A DNA stretch of 64,000 nucleotides from Leptolyngbya sp. FACHB-261 (lineage in GTDB: Bacteria > Cyanobacteriota > Cyanobacteriia > FACHB-261). Each line of letters opens with the position of its first letter. The first letter of the stretch is position 1. The notes under the pieces were generated by a model that was not told where the DNA came from, searched no databases, and saw nothing but the letters and a program-made list of their open reading frames with translations. The stretch is taken from positions 868,001 to 932,000 of the forward strand of contig NZ_JACJPL010000031.1 of the NCBI RefSeq assembly GCF_014696065.1, written 5' to 3'. Position numbers and translations under genes: made by a program. This document shows, piece by piece, positions 8,538 through 17,748 of the stretch.

Positions 8538-8906
8538 TTACTTTTGCCGTAACAACTGCTGGATGGTATCTACCATTTCTCCTGGATTAAAAGGTTTAGC
8601 AATATAAGCGTCTATACCTTGTTTCATGCCCCAATAATGATCAAAGGCCTCATTTTTGGTAGAGCACATGACAATTGGAACGTTCTTAGTTTCTAAGTTG
8701 TTTTTGACCCAACGGCAGAGGTCATAGCCGTTCATGCGGGGCATGACCACGTCCATGATTACCAAATCGGGACAATGAGCTCGGATCTGCTCCTGGGCTT
8801 CGATACCGTCTGCTGCTTGAATTACTTCAATGCCAGCCTTGATTAACAGCACCCCGATCATTCTGCAATGTATAGGGCAATCATCCACAACCAAAACTGT
8901 GCTCAT
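8538..8906 (-). CDS. Single-domain response regulator, PilH/PixH-like
   Basis: This 122-residue protein consists of a receiver domain only. It has the acidic pair DD (8-9), the phosphorylated Asp in LVIMDVVMPRMNG (about 52), Thr/Ser at MCSTKNEAFD and the conserved Lys in IAKPF (about 104). The signature MCSxK.EAFDxYWGMKQGxDAYIxKPF is typical of the CheY-like PilH/PixH proteins of cyanobacterial type IV pilus and phototaxis systems. A second protein with the same signature is encoded at 57206-57613. No pil or pix chemotaxis genes are adjacent, so the cognate kinase is unknown. The neighbouring sensor kinase and its fragment on the same strand could be partners, but this is inference. Confidence 0.88.
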   Translation of the reverse strand: MSTVLVVDDCPIHCRMIGVLLIKAGIEVIQAADGIEAQEQIRAHCPDLVIMDVVMPRMNGYDLCRWVKNNLETKNVPIVMCSTKNEAFDHYWGMKQGIDAYIAKPFNPGEMVDTIQQLLRQK

Positions 8907-9025
8907 AACGCCCTACCTGGGGGAGTAATTCGTAAGGGGCTAAGTTAGAGTCTTCCCTTCCAGCTCGCTAGAATCACGGCTAGCCGCCCCCTTGCCAGAT
9001 ATCCGTTTGTCTTAAACCGCCAACT

Positions 9026-9688
9026 ATGGCCAACAGAACCCTGCCCCTCAGTGACCGACTGCACGATTATTTGTTATCTGCTTCGTTAAGAGAGCCCGAG
9101 TTGTTGTTGCGTCTACGCGAAGAAACAGCACAGTTACCCCAGGCCTTGATGCAAATTTCCCCGGAACAGGGGCAATTCATGGGACTGCTTCTGCAATTGA
9201 TCGGCGCAACTAGAGTATTGGAGGTTGGCGTCTTCACAGGCTACAGTTCGCTCTGCATGGCCCTTGCTCTGCCGCCTGAGGGCAAAATCGTAGCCTGTGA
9301 TGTGAGCGAAGAGTGGACAGCAATTGCCCGTCGTTACTGGCAAGAAGCGGGCGTGAGCGACAAAATCGATCTCCGTCTAGTGCCTGGCCTGGATACCCTG
9401 AATCAACTTTTAGCATCAGGACAGGCTGGCAGCTTCGATTTTGCTTTTATCGATGCAGACAAGCAGAACTATGATGCTTACTACGAAAGAGCTCTCCAGT
9501 TAGTGCGTCCCAACGGAGTGATTGCGATTGATAACGTCCTCTGGTCAGGACGGGTTGCGGATCCCCAAGTTCAGGACGAGAGCACTCAAAATATTCGAGC
9601 CCTTAATGCAAAACTGCACCAGGACGAGCGAGTTACGCTCAGCTTGATACCTATTGGCGATGGGCTGACCTTGGCGCTTAAGCGCTAA
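9026..9688 (+). CDS. SAM-dependent O-methyltransferase, caffeoyl-CoA O-methyltransferase family
   Basis: The protein is 220 residues, the usual length of the bacterial CCoAOMT-like family. SAM motif I is VLEVGVFTGYSS (about 64-75). The metal-ligand region is FIDADKQNYDAYYE (about 150-163), and a second acidic site lies in IAIDNVLWSG (about 177-186). These enzymes methylate catechol-type hydroxyls with a divalent cation, and bacterial members act on varied phenolics. The natural substrate here is unknown. It is convergent with hpnH, and a GC-rich hairpin with a T tract separates the two stops. Confidence 0.88.
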   Translation: MANRTLPLSDRLHDYLLSASLREPELLLRLREETAQLPQALMQISPEQGQFMGLLLQLIGATRVLEVGVFTGYSSLCMALALPPEGKIVACDVSEEWTAIARRYWQEAGVSDKIDLRLVPGLDTLNQLLASGQAGSFDFAFIDADKQNYDAYYERALQLVRPNGVIAIDNVLWSGRVADPQVQDESTQNIRALNAKLHQDERVTLSLIPIGDGLTLALKR

Positions 9689-9709
9689 TGAACCTGCTGA
9701 AAAACCATT

Positions 9710-9731
9710 GGGCGGGTTTTTTGCCCCGCCC
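9710..9731 (+). terminator. Rho-independent terminator after the O-methyltransferase gene
   Basis: GGGCGGG (9710-9716) and CCCGCCC (9725-9731) flank a T-rich loop. It lies between two convergent genes and could serve both strands. Confidence 0.55.
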
Positions 9732-9759
9732 TCATGGAAACTGCTAGAGGATTTCGGGT

Positions 9760-10773
9760 CTAGCCAATCAAGCTGCCGACCGAGCGGGCAATATTGCCAG
9801 GACTCATAGCATCAACAGCAGCAGTCGGTTCATAGCCACAATGGACCATGCAGTCGGCACACTTGGGATTGTTGCTCTGGCGCCCGTACTTGGACCAGTC
9901 AGTCTTATCAATCAGCTCTTTAAAGGTCTTGTAGTGGCCCTCACTGAGCAGGTAGCACGGCTTTTGCCAACCAAAGACACTGTAGCTTGGGCTGCCCCAA
10001 GGCGTGCATTCGTAGTCTTTCTCGCCTGTTAAGAAGTCCAGGAAAAAGGGGCTGTGATTGAAGTTCCACTTCTTCTGCCCTTTCTTCATAGGTTCTAAGA
10101 TCTCGCGGAACAAAGCCCGCGTCTGCTCCCGCTTGAGGAAGTGGTCTTGATCAGGGGCCAACTCGTAGCTATAGCCGGGCGAGATCATCATGCCGTCCAC
10201 ACCCAAACCAGACACGAAGTCGAAAAACTCGTGCATCTCTTCGGGAGTGGTGCCTTCAAACACCGTGGTGTTGGTCGTGACTCGGAAGCCCCTGGCTTTG
10301 GCCTCTTTGATCGCTGTCACTGCCAAGTCAAAGGTGCCTTTGCGATCGACGGAGTGGTCGTGTTTTTCCTGTAAGCCATCCAAGTGAACACTGAAGCTCA
10401 GGTAGTCCGAGGGTGTGAACTTATGCAGGCTTTGCTTAAGGAGCAGAGCGTTGGTACAGAGGTAAACGAACTTACGCCGAGCCACCAAGCCCCGCACAAT
10501 CTCGTCGATCTGCGGGTGCATCAACGGCTCACCGCCTGGAATTGAGACAATCGGTGCACCGCACTCTTCAGCGGCTTTGAAGCACTGTTCTGGCGTGAGT
10601 TGCTGCTTGAGAATTTCGTCTGGGTGCTGGATCTTGCCACAGCCTGGACATGCCAAGTTGCAGCGGAACAGAGGCTCCAGCATCAGGACTAACGGATAAT
10701 GCTTGCGACCCATCAGGCGTTGGGTCACCAAATACTTACCAACCTCAATCGCCTGCTTCAGATTGATGGACAC
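9760..10773 (-). CDS. hpnH: HpnH, adenosyl-hopene transferase (radical SAM)
   Basis: The protein is 337 residues and has the radical SAM cluster motif CNLACPGC (Cys 38, 42, 45). A GGEP-type SAM-binding stretch follows ([10 protein letters not shown], about 93-102). The rest matches HpnH, including the C-terminal Cys cluster ([14 protein letters not shown]). HpnH adds the adenosyl radical to diploptene, forming adenosylhopane, the first step in making side-chain-extended hopanoids. The start is GTG at 10773 with AGGAG nine bases upstream. It lies in a hopanoid locus with squalene-hopene cyclase, hpnB and hpnG, which supports the call. Confidence 0.95.
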   Translation of the reverse strand: MSINLKQAIEVGKYLVTQRLMGRKHYPLVLMLEPLFRCNLACPGCGKIQHPDEILKQQLTPEQCFKAAEECGAPIVSIPGGEPLMHPQIDEIVRGLVARRKFVYLCTNALLLKQSLHKFTPSDYLSFSVHLDGLQEKHDHSVDRKGTFDLAVTAIKEAKARGFRVTTNTTVFEGTTPEEMHEFFDFVSGLGVDGMMISPGYSYELAPDQDHFLKREQTRALFREILEPMKKGQKKWNFNHSPFFLDFLTGEKDYECTPWGSPSYSVFGWQKPCYLLSEGHYKTFKELIDKTDWSKYGRQSNNPKCADCMVHCGYEPTAAVDAMSPGNIARSVGSLIG

Positions 10774-11435
10774 AGCACTCTACTCCTGACACCACACGGA
10801 CTCTAAAACTGATCCTACTAGATTCTTATAAATTCTTCGAATCCTTCGCTACAAACCAGTTCTAGCAAGTTCGTGCTGGGGTTGTTTCTAATCAATTTAG
10901 GTTGGCTTAGATCTGCGCACCAAGGAGGTAACACAGGTCATCGACCTTGCCATCTGCTCGCGAGTCCGTGCCTCAGCTCAAGTCTCTAAAAATCCCAAAA
11001 CTTGAGCGATGTTTTGCTTTTACTATGCCCATCCTGAAGCTCTCAGTTATTGCGAGGAGAGGGCTACTCGGTTCTTAAACTGATTGGCTATGGGGGCTCT
11101 GTCAGAACTTGATGGCAGTTGATCAAAGCCAATCTTCGCAATCCCGCCCCCTCATGAACCTTGTTAAGCAGTTCTCGCCAAGAGCTGGAACGCAAATGCG
11201 GAATTGGATCACACAATCAGAATTTGAGATTTACAGACAGAAAAATTGCTGCGTTCTCTGACCTTATCGAAGTGATCAGGTCTAGATCATTTAATTCCCA
11301 CAATTGCAGTTGGCCCAATTGAGTTGGTCCAGAGGAGCAAATTTCAGCGGGAGATGGTTTAGACAAAACCATTGAGTTGACGGTCAAAGTTTGAGGGTCG
11401 CTAAGGGGTGAGCTGTCGTGTACGCTTCAATGCCC
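10774..11435. other. Intergenic region upstream of hpnH
   Basis: In these 662 bases I find no gene with convincing coding character and no strong repeat. It must hold the hpnH promoter, but I cannot place it with confidence. Confidence 0.45.
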
Positions 11436-11645
11436 TTAGTTGGTTGCCACACTTGTCTCTACACTAGTGATACTCAGAGGGTTGTAAAAGCCCTGATCGT
11501 TCTTGACCTGGTCCTCGTAGCCGAGAATAACCAGACCAGCGATGGCACTGGCGTAAACAGCAATACTGACAATTAGCCACTTGAAAGCATCTTCTTCTGT
11601 GAACATGGCTTCTTCATAAGTGAAATTTTTTACAACTTTGCGCAT
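11436..11645 (-). CDS. Small single-pass membrane protein, unknown
   Basis: This 69-residue product has a charged N-terminus (MRKVVKNFTYEEAMFTEEDAF) and one clear transmembrane segment at about 23-43 (WLIVSIAVYASAIAGLVILG). A polar tail of about 25 residues follows. The ATG at 11645 is clean and no longer frame competes. It sits between hpnH and the squalene-hopene cyclase gene on the same strand, so a link with hopanoid synthesis or transport is possible but unproven. I do not recognise the family. Confidence 0.55.
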   Translation of the reverse strand: MRKVVKNFTYEEAMFTEEDAFKWLIVSIAVYASAIAGLVILGYEDQVKNDQGFYNPLSITSVETSVATN

Positions 11646-12073
11646 ACTGGCTTGACCGACTGGTCATTTGTTTGCTTCACTCACACAGTAGAGGAGTGGT
11701 TGGAGCAACACATGCGCCTTTTGCGCAAGCTTGCTTGCCACCTCAGGCACGCCAATTACGCGAAACGGCAAGCAAAATTTCCGGATACTGCAAAAGCTTG
11801 CAGTATCTGCCTTCTAGAGTGGGTTTGCTAACGGTTAGGAAATGCTTTTAGCGGCTGGCGAAACCAACTGCAATGCCAAGATGTCTTAACGAACGACTAT
11901 TGCGATTCGTCAAGCGTCAGGCGGTCGTCTTCCACAGGCCAAGCCAGCACAGCGCCGGAACCGGGCAGAGCTGGCAAAGACAATCAAAGCGAGATCAAGT
12001 GGGGCACTGAGGCTAAATGGCCTAAGACTCAACTGAAAGCTTCAGGATCTACCCCCAGTGCCCTTAAGCCCCG
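11646..12073. other. Intergenic region with two inverted repeats
   Basis: No supported gene. TTGCTTGCC at 11731-11739 pairs with GGCAAGCAA at 11767-11775, and a 10-bp hairpin lies at 11784-11807. Both follow the 3' end of the cyclase gene. Confidence 0.5.
11784..11807 (-). terminator. Perfect 10-bp hairpin downstream of shc
   Basis: GATACTGCAA (11784-11793) and TTGCAGTATC (11798-11807) flank a 4-nt loop. It could end the cyclase transcript, but the T tract is poor. Confidence 0.4.
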
Positions 12074-13993
12074 TTAGGGAGAGCCTACCAAAGCGCGATA
12101 GCGGCCCAAGGCTGTGAGCGGGAAATGCTGCTGGTAAAGGTGGTATTTCAGATAGAAGTGGCCGGGAAAGCCAGTGCCAGTGAACTCTGATTCGTCCCAG
12201 GTACCATCTGAGCGTTGCGTATCCAGGAGATAAACAATTCCGCGCTCGACCGCTCTGCTTTGAGCCTGACCAGCAGCCAGTAGGCCAATCAGTGCCCAAG
12301 CGGTTTGAGAGGCAGTGCTCACCCCTTGCCCCTTGAGCTTGGGATCGTTGTAGCTGCGGCAAGTTTCACCCCAACCCCCATCAGCATTTTGGCAACTGAC
12401 AAGCCAGGCGGCACCGCGCTGAATCGCTTGAGGTTGCGTGCCTAACGCATCCAGAGCTGCCAACACGCCACTGGTCCCGTAGACGTAATTCACGCCCCAG
12501 CGTCCAAACCAGCACCCTTCCGACTCCTGCTCTTGCAGCAAATAGTTCAGGGCTCTGGTTTTCACCGGCTCATCCAGGGGCAAGTCATTGCAGCGACCAA
12601 ACATCTCCAGCACCCGCGCTGTCACATCAGCAGTGTTAGGGTCGATCATCGCCTTGAGGTCGGCGTAGGGCAGGGCGTTGAGCCAGTCCTGATCGTTATT
12701 GAGATCAAAGGCAGCCCAACCGCCAGGTCGACATTGCATACTCACAATCCAAGCTGCCGTCCGAGCCATTGCCGCTTTTTTAATGGCCTCATTGGGCAGC
12801 TTCACGCCTTGCAAGGCCATGACCACCACGGCAGAATCGTCTACATCCGGGTAGAAGCGGTTGTCGAACTCGAAGGCCCAGGCTCCTGGTTTGCCGACTT
12901 TGTTTTTCACAACCCAGTCGCCGTAGTCCAGGATTTGCTTCTCCAATAGCCACTCGCCGCCTTTGACCAGGGCAGGGTGATCGGGTTCAAGACCGCTATC
13001 GACCAAAGCTCGCATGGTCAGGGCTGTATCCCATACAGGCGAGACGCAGGGCTGGATGCGGTATTCGGTCTCGGTTTCAATAGCAAAGTTGTCGATGGCG
13101 CGCAGACCCCGGTCTACAACTGGGTCGTCAGCAGCGTAGTCCAGGCAGCGCAAAGCCAGCAGCGAGTTCAGCATCGCGGGGATAATGCCACCCCAGTCGC
13201 CTGTTGCTTCTTGCCGCTCCAGCACCCACTTTTCCGCAGCTTTGATGCCTTCTTCGCGGAAAGGCACGAAGCCGAGTTGTTCACCAAACTTGAACAGGGA
13301 GTCGAGACCAACAAACAAGTCGGTCCAGTCGCCGTGCCGAGGCAGTTCAAAACGAGCGTTAGCAAACCCCTCCGCATAGAGTTCATCCAGGCTGACTTGC
13401 GGCGCAACCCGATATACAGGCTTGCGGTCAAACACAATTAGCAAAGGGACCGTGCTACCCCTTGCCCAACTGGATAGCTCGTAGATGTTGAAGGGGAACT
13501 CATCGGGCAGTAGCATCACCCAGGGCGGCAACGAGGGCACACCACGCCAGTTGTAGCAACCCAGCAAAGCTAGGTGCAGCTTGGTGAAGATGCGGGTTTT
13601 GGAGATGCCGCCCCGCGCCAAGATAAACTGACGTGCCCGCAGCATCGGCTCTGCCGACTCAGCCACCCCTAACAGCTTGAGCGCCAGGTAAGCCTCGACT
13701 GACGTGCTCAGATCACCGCCATCACCGTAGAACAGCTCCCAGCCGCCATGAGCACGCTGTTGATTGAGCAGATAGGTTCGCACCTTGTGCAGTGGTCGCT
13801 GAGCATCTGTGCCCCAAATCTTGTGCAGAAGGACCACTTCAGCCGTGATCGTGACGTTGGATTCCAGTTCGGCCCACCAGTAGCCCTTGGCATGCTGAGT
13901 GGCAAGCAAATAGTTCTGAGATTTGGCAATTACGGCCTCGACACGACTCCGGAGTGCTCCCCTAGCCGTGTAGTTTTCCTGAATGCTAGTCAC
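12074..13993 (-). CDS. shc: Squalene-hopene cyclase
   Basis: The protein is 639 residues, normal for the family. It carries the catalytic DVDD motif (383-386), whose central Asp protonates squalene. It also has repeated QW motifs, such as QxxxGxW near residues 33-40, 260-268 and 495-502. It cyclises squalene to hopene/hopanol at the cytoplasmic membrane face. The start is GTG at 13993, preceded by GGAG at a spacing of 8. It is divergent from hpnB, with about 590 bases between. Together with hpnH, hpnG and a squalene-synthase-type gene, this gives a nearly complete route from farnesyl diphosphate to side-chain-bearing hopanoids. Confidence 0.96.
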   Translation of the reverse strand: MTSIQENYTARGALRSRVEAVIAKSQNYLLATQHAKGYWWAELESNVTITAEVVLLHKIWGTDAQRPLHKVRTYLLNQQRAHGGWELFYGDGGDLSTSVEAYLALKLLGVAESAEPMLRARQFILARGGISKTRIFTKLHLALLGCYNWRGVPSLPPWVMLLPDEFPFNIYELSSWARGSTVPLLIVFDRKPVYRVAPQVSLDELYAEGFANARFELPRHGDWTDLFVGLDSLFKFGEQLGFVPFREEGIKAAEKWVLERQEATGDWGGIIPAMLNSLLALRCLDYAADDPVVDRGLRAIDNFAIETETEYRIQPCVSPVWDTALTMRALVDSGLEPDHPALVKGGEWLLEKQILDYGDWVVKNKVGKPGAWAFEFDNRFYPDVDDSAVVVMALQGVKLPNEAIKKAAMARTAAWIVSMQCRPGGWAAFDLNNDQDWLNALPYADLKAMIDPNTADVTARVLEMFGRCNDLPLDEPVKTRALNYLLQEQESEGCWFGRWGVNYVYGTSGVLAALDALGTQPQAIQRGAAWLVSCQNADGGWGETCRSYNDPKLKGQGVSTASQTAWALIGLLAAGQAQSRAVERGIVYLLDTQRSDGTWDESEFTGTGFPGHFYLKYHLYQQHFPLTALGRYRALVGSP

Positions 13994-14585
13994 CCTAACG
14001 TCTCCACCACACGCGATTTAGCATACGGGGGACCCACAGCTTTGACAAGCCGTATGCTCTTGGCTTAGAGGTAGCGAAGCACCCCTTTAGACTCAAGACC
14101 ACCGCTAGGAGTCTGAGAAAGTGAGAACTGAGCTTGTCGTTGCCACACGTTTTTGCTGCGGGCTGCTTTTGATTTACAGAGCCGCTGGTTTAGTAATGTG
14201 AACCTGAATTTTCTCAAATAGTTTTGCGGAAATGACACATTTTCAGGGAAAAAGCATGCCATTCAATACACTTTGTGTGTTCTGGCAAAATACTTAGGAT
14301 GACTGGAGATTTTGACTCAAGAAGTTCAGTATTAGTAGGTGATGTTTTTAGAAAAAGAAGATACGAGTTTTAGCCGTTGGTTTGACGACCTACGCCATGA
14401 TCTTAAACTCCTAGCCTAAGAGTAGGGAGAGCATCAACAACGCCTGATTCTTTTGCAACATGCGCTAGTAGATTTGATTGATTTTCTAGATCCTGACGGC
14501 AACCGTTTTCTCAAGGCAAGACGCGTGAAGGTATGAACGACGCTCATCTTGATATAAGAGATTTATCACGTGAGGAGATTTTAGT
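13994..14585. other. Divergent intergenic region between shc and hpnB
   Basis: This 592-base region separates two divergent hopanoid genes and must carry both promoters. I see one possible decayed small gene at 14342-14536 (separate entry) and no clear operators. Confidence 0.5.
14342..14536 (+). pseudogene. Possible decayed small gene with two in-frame stops
   Basis: From ATG 14342 the frame reads as an ordinary soluble protein (SFSRWFDDLRHDLKLLA). It then meets TAA and, one codon later, TAG, and continues coherently (GEHQQRLILLQHALVDLIDF, then DPDGNRFLKARRVKV) to TGA at 14534-14536. Both halves have protein-like composition in the same frame, which suggests one gene broken by two nonsense changes. 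I do not recognise the family, and chance cannot be excluded for a sequence this short. Confidence 0.4.
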
Positions 14586-15725
14586 GTGGCAGGTCTGTGG
14601 TTGATTCTCGCTGCAATATCCGCGCTCGCTTGGCTGTGGTTGCTGCTATTCAGAGGCCAATTCTGGCGTTGCGATCAGCACTTGGAACCTTCAGAGTTTT
14701 CAGCTTCAGAGTCTACCAATGAATCAAAAACTTGGCCTTCAGTATGTGCCATTGTGCCTGCCCGCAACGAAGCAGACGTCTTGCCCCAAACCCTGCCCAC
14801 ATTGCTACAGCAAGATTATCCGGGTCCCTTCCAAATCATTCTGGTAGATGACCGTAGCGAAGACGGAACCGGCGAAGTTGCCCGGAGTTTGGATAGCAAC
14901 GGCAGGCTTAAAGTCATTCAAACCGAGCCATTGCCCTCCGGTTGGACCGGCAAGCTTTGGGCAATGCATCAAGGGGTTGCCCAGGCCCAGGCCGAGTTTC
15001 TCCTGTTTACTGATGCAGATATAGCCCACTCGCCTCAGAGCCTGCGCACCTTAGTTAGCAAAGCGCAGAAGGAAAAATTGGATCTGGTGTCGCTAATGGT
15101 GCTGCTGCGCGTGCAAACCTTTTGGGAACGCCTGCTGATCCCCGCTTTTGTGTTCTTTTTTCAAAAACTTTATCCCTTCCGTTGGGCCAATAATCCAGCC
15201 CGAGCCACAGCTGCCGCCGCGGGGGGCTGTGTTTTGCTACGTTGCCAAAGCCTCATGCAAGCCGGAGGACTTCAGACAATTAGTGGGGCTTTAATTGACG
15301 ACTGCGCTCTGGCTGCCCTAATTAAGCGGAGTGGTGGCCGAGTTTGGCTTGGCTTAACTCGCGATGTTCTCAGCCTACGGCCCTACGATACGCTCAGTGA
15401 GATCTGGAATATGGTAGCCCGCACGGCCTTTACGCAGTTAGACTACTCGCCCTGGCTGCTAACCGGGACAGTGCTGGGTATGGTTTTGCTGTACCTGATC
15501 CCCGTGCTGACATTAGGGAGCTGGTTGCTGATGTCGCTAGCCTATTGGCCAACCGTACGACTGTATGGCAGCTCGCCCTGGTGGGCGTTCACTCTGCCCC
15601 TAGCGGGCCTGCTCTATACCGCCATGACCATCGATTCTGCCCTGCGCCACTGGAGCGGACGAGGCGGTGCTTGGAAAGGCCGCACCTATAGCCTTACTGA
15701 GGCTGCGCCGGGAACAGACACCTGA
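14586..15725 (+). CDS. hpnB: HpnB-like hopanoid-associated glycosyltransferase (GT2)
   Basis: The 379-residue protein begins with a membrane segment (about 3-23). The family-2 glycosyltransferase domain has VPARNEADVLPQTL (about 57-70), VDDRSEDGTG (87-96) and a DAD metal motif (143-145). Two further hydrophobic segments lie near the C-terminus (about 295-320 and 330-350). The TGKLWAMHQG stretch fits the HpnB group of hopanoid clusters. The family assignment is good, but its sugar substrate is not established. Start is GTG at 14586 with GAGGAG upstream. The stop overlaps the 3' end of the convergent hpnG gene by 32 nt. Confidence 0.88.
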   Translation: MAGLWLILAAISALAWLWLLLFRGQFWRCDQHLEPSEFSASESTNESKTWPSVCAIVPARNEADVLPQTLPTLLQQDYPGPFQIILVDDRSEDGTGEVARSLDSNGRLKVIQTEPLPSGWTGKLWAMHQGVAQAQAEFLLFTDADIAHSPQSLRTLVSKAQKEKLDLVSLMVLLRVQTFWERLLIPAFVFFFQKLYPFRWANNPARATAAAAGGCVLLRCQSLMQAGGLQTISGALIDDCALAALIKRSGGRVWLGLTRDVLSLRPYDTLSEIWNMVARTAFTQLDYSPWLLTGTVLGMVLLYLIPVLTLGSWLLMSLAYWPTVRLYGSSPWWAFTLPLAGLLYTAMTIDSALRHWSGRGGAWKGRTYSLTEAAPGTDT

Positions 15726-16431
15726 GGGTCTGCTGCAACACCCGCAGCGAACGCAAAGAGCCTCTGACCAGTTGATAGCCTGCCAGGGGTTGACACAAGA
15801 GTTGCCAGGCTAGGGCGAGAGGCTGTAACTGCCCTTGAGCATCGATCGCGGTGTTGAGATCAGGCAGGTCATGCTGGCAGTCATCGCTCACCACCCGCAG
15901 TACGGCTACCGCCACACCTGCTGCCGATAGCTCTTGCAAGAGAGGGTAACTCTCCATGTCTACAACCTGAGCGCCAGAAGTTTGCTGGGCAGAGCGTTTT
16001 TCTGCCACTTGACACAACACCCGCTCAGTCGTCAGTCCTCGCACTGCTACCGCTTCGGGCAGTGCTGTCAACAGTGCTGAGGTCAGGGTTGGGTCACACA
16101 GTTCTGAGTCTGTGCCATTGACTGAGCCCTCGTACACGCCCACTGTGCCTATGCCATAGTTGGGAGCAAGGCTGCCACATACGCCTGTGATTAAAACCCG
16201 TCGCCAGTGGCGCTCTTTTAGAGACAAGGCTAGTGCTTGCGCCTGGGCAGGACCAATAGCCAAGGGAACCACAAGAGGGCCGTTGGGGGGCAGCGCCCGC
16301 ACTACTGCCTGGTACTCCGCGCCTTGGGGAACTAAAACTGCATCAATGCCGCTAATTAGAGCGGAGGGACCTGTTAAAGGTCCAGAAGCGTTTAATCTCA
16401 CAGGAATGGGCAGGTCTGATTCAACAGGCAT
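15694..16431 (-). CDS. hpnG: HpnG-like phosphorylase/nucleosidase of hopanoid synthesis
   Basis: The protein is 245 residues and belongs to the purine nucleoside phosphorylase/MTA nucleosidase fold. Visible marks are ITGVCGSLAP (about 80-89), VVDMESYPLLQEL (about 151-163) with the nucleoside-binding Met-Glu, and LRVVSDD with the catalytic Asp (about 173-179). HpnG removes adenine from adenosylhopane to give ribosylhopane or its phosphate, the step after HpnH. The locus context makes HpnG the best call, although distant nucleosidases would look similar. It is convergent with hpnB, and the coding ends overlap. Confidence 0.85.
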   Translation of the reverse strand: MPVESDLPIPVRLNASGPLTGPSALISGIDAVLVPQGAEYQAVVRALPPNGPLVVPLAIGPAQAQALALSLKERHWRRVLITGVCGSLAPNYGIGTVGVYEGSVNGTDSELCDPTLTSALLTALPEAVAVRGLTTERVLCQVAEKRSAQQTSGAQVVDMESYPLLQELSAAGVAVAVLRVVSDDCQHDLPDLNTAIDAQGQLQPLALAWQLLCQPLAGYQLVRGSLRSLRVLQQTLRCLFPAQPQ

Positions 16432-16577
16432 ATGCTATCTTCCTCGCAGAGCACAGGATGCGAGAGCTATCGATTGCTGATTGCTACTCCTGGCTTATTT
16501 ATGGTCCCTTATTCTCGGTTTTACGGGAAGTCGGGCGTTGGGTGTGGTGAGTGAACTAGCTGCTTGAGCGATCCGCA

Positions 16578-17657
16578 ATGATTCAGACAACACTTGAGCC
16601 TCTGCTTCAGCCTAAGCAACAGAGGCAGGTTGAAAAGCAGGCTGAACGCTTCTGCCAAGAGATTCTGTCAAAAGTTTCGCGAACCTTTGCCCTGAGTATT
16701 CGCTTTTTGCCGGGTCAGTTGGGCCGAGCTGTACTTTGTGCTTATTTACTGTGCCGGATTGCTGACACGCTAGAAGACGATCCTGCCGTTGCTACTGAGC
16801 GTAAAGTCTTGCTGCTGGAGTGCTTTCTGGAGTGCTTCGAGAGCAGCGAATTAGCCGATAAGTTCGCGGCTCTGGCCCATCCAGTTACGGGTGAGGCAGC
16901 GCATGTCGAACTGGTGCAGCACACAGATCTCGTCTTTGTGATGTTCCGAACCCTACCAGCGCAATCACAAATTCGAGTGCGCCATTGGGTTGTGGAAATG
17001 GTGCGAGGCATGAAAAAGTTCGTTGGCCTCCACCCTCAGGGCATCCGAATCCAAACGCTCTCTGAGTATCAAGAATACTGCTACTACGTGGCTGGCACAG
17101 TCGGCCACTTGCTCAGCGATCTGTGGCACGAGCATTCGTTACTCGTGGGTGAGCGGGAGTACGAGTTGTTGCTGCCTAAGTGCGAAGCCTTTGGTGAAGC
17201 TCTCCAGACCGTGAACATCCTCAAGGACATTGCCTGGGACGTCGAGCACGAGAATGCGATCTATGTGCCGGAGCAATCGCTGCTCGCGGTGGGTAGCAGT
17301 CATCAGTTGCTGCTGAGTCCAGAGCACACAGAGCACAACCGAGCTGCAGTTGCTGGCTTGATTGAGCTAGCTTGGCGTGACTTAGACGAAGCGTTGGAAT
17401 ATACCCTACTCATCCCCCGAGCAGCGGTGCCCATTCGGTTGTTCTGCATTCTGCCGCTCTTATTTGCCTATGCAACGCTGCGTGATTTGTGCCAGTCAAC
17501 CGCGATGTTGCAGTCAGGTGGCTCAGTCAAGATTTCCCGCAACGAGGTGAAGTCTTTGATGCTAGCGGGTCCAATGTCGGTCGTTAGTGACCGCGGGGTG
17601 CGTTGGTTGATCAAGCAAGTGCGTCGCGCCCCATTTGTGTTAGGTGAGACATCCTGA
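16578..17657 (+). CDS. Squalene/phytoene synthase family protein, likely squalene synthase
   Basis: The 359-residue protein has the first aspartate-rich motif DTLED (63-67) and the second NILKDIAWD (213-221). These bind the diphosphates of two prenyl donors through magnesium. SRTFALSIRFLP (about 34-45) and YCYYVAGTVGHLL (about 167-179) are typical of the head-to-head synthase family. The position next to hpnG, hpnB and the cyclase makes squalene the expected product. A phytoene or dehydrosqualene role cannot be excluded from sequence alone. The start at 16578 gives the usual length before the SRTF motif. Confidence 0.88.
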   Translation: MIQTTLEPLLQPKQQRQVEKQAERFCQEILSKVSRTFALSIRFLPGQLGRAVLCAYLLCRIADTLEDDPAVATERKVLLLECFLECFESSELADKFAALAHPVTGEAAHVELVQHTDLVFVMFRTLPAQSQIRVRHWVVEMVRGMKKFVGLHPQGIRIQTLSEYQEYCYYVAGTVGHLLSDLWHEHSLLVGEREYELLLPKCEAFGEALQTVNILKDIAWDVEHENAIYVPEQSLLAVGSSHQLLLSPEHTEHNRAAVAGLIELAWRDLDEALEYTLLIPRAAVPIRLFCILPLLFAYATLRDLCQSTAMLQSGGSVKISRNEVKSLMLAGPMSVVSDRGVRWLIKQVRRAPFVLGETS

Positions 17658-17658
17658 A

Positions 17659-17687
17659 ATCCCTCAGAAAAACAACAGAAGAGGGAT
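17659..17687 (+). terminator. Weak hairpin right after the squalene synthase-like gene
   Basis: ATCCCTC (17659-17665) and GAGGGAT (17681-17687) form a 7-bp stem immediately after the stop codon. There is no good T tract, so readthrough into the RND gene is possible. Confidence 0.35.
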
Positions 17688-17748
17688 GCCAAGGCTGAGT
17701 GATAACGGTCAAGGTGATACATTTGGAGCGTCTTTTGGCCTCTAAATC

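Noticed and set aside
11880-12010. Minus-strand frame reading LPALPGSGAVLAWPVEDD
   Set aside because: It looks faintly protein-like but has no start codon and is only about 26 codons long.
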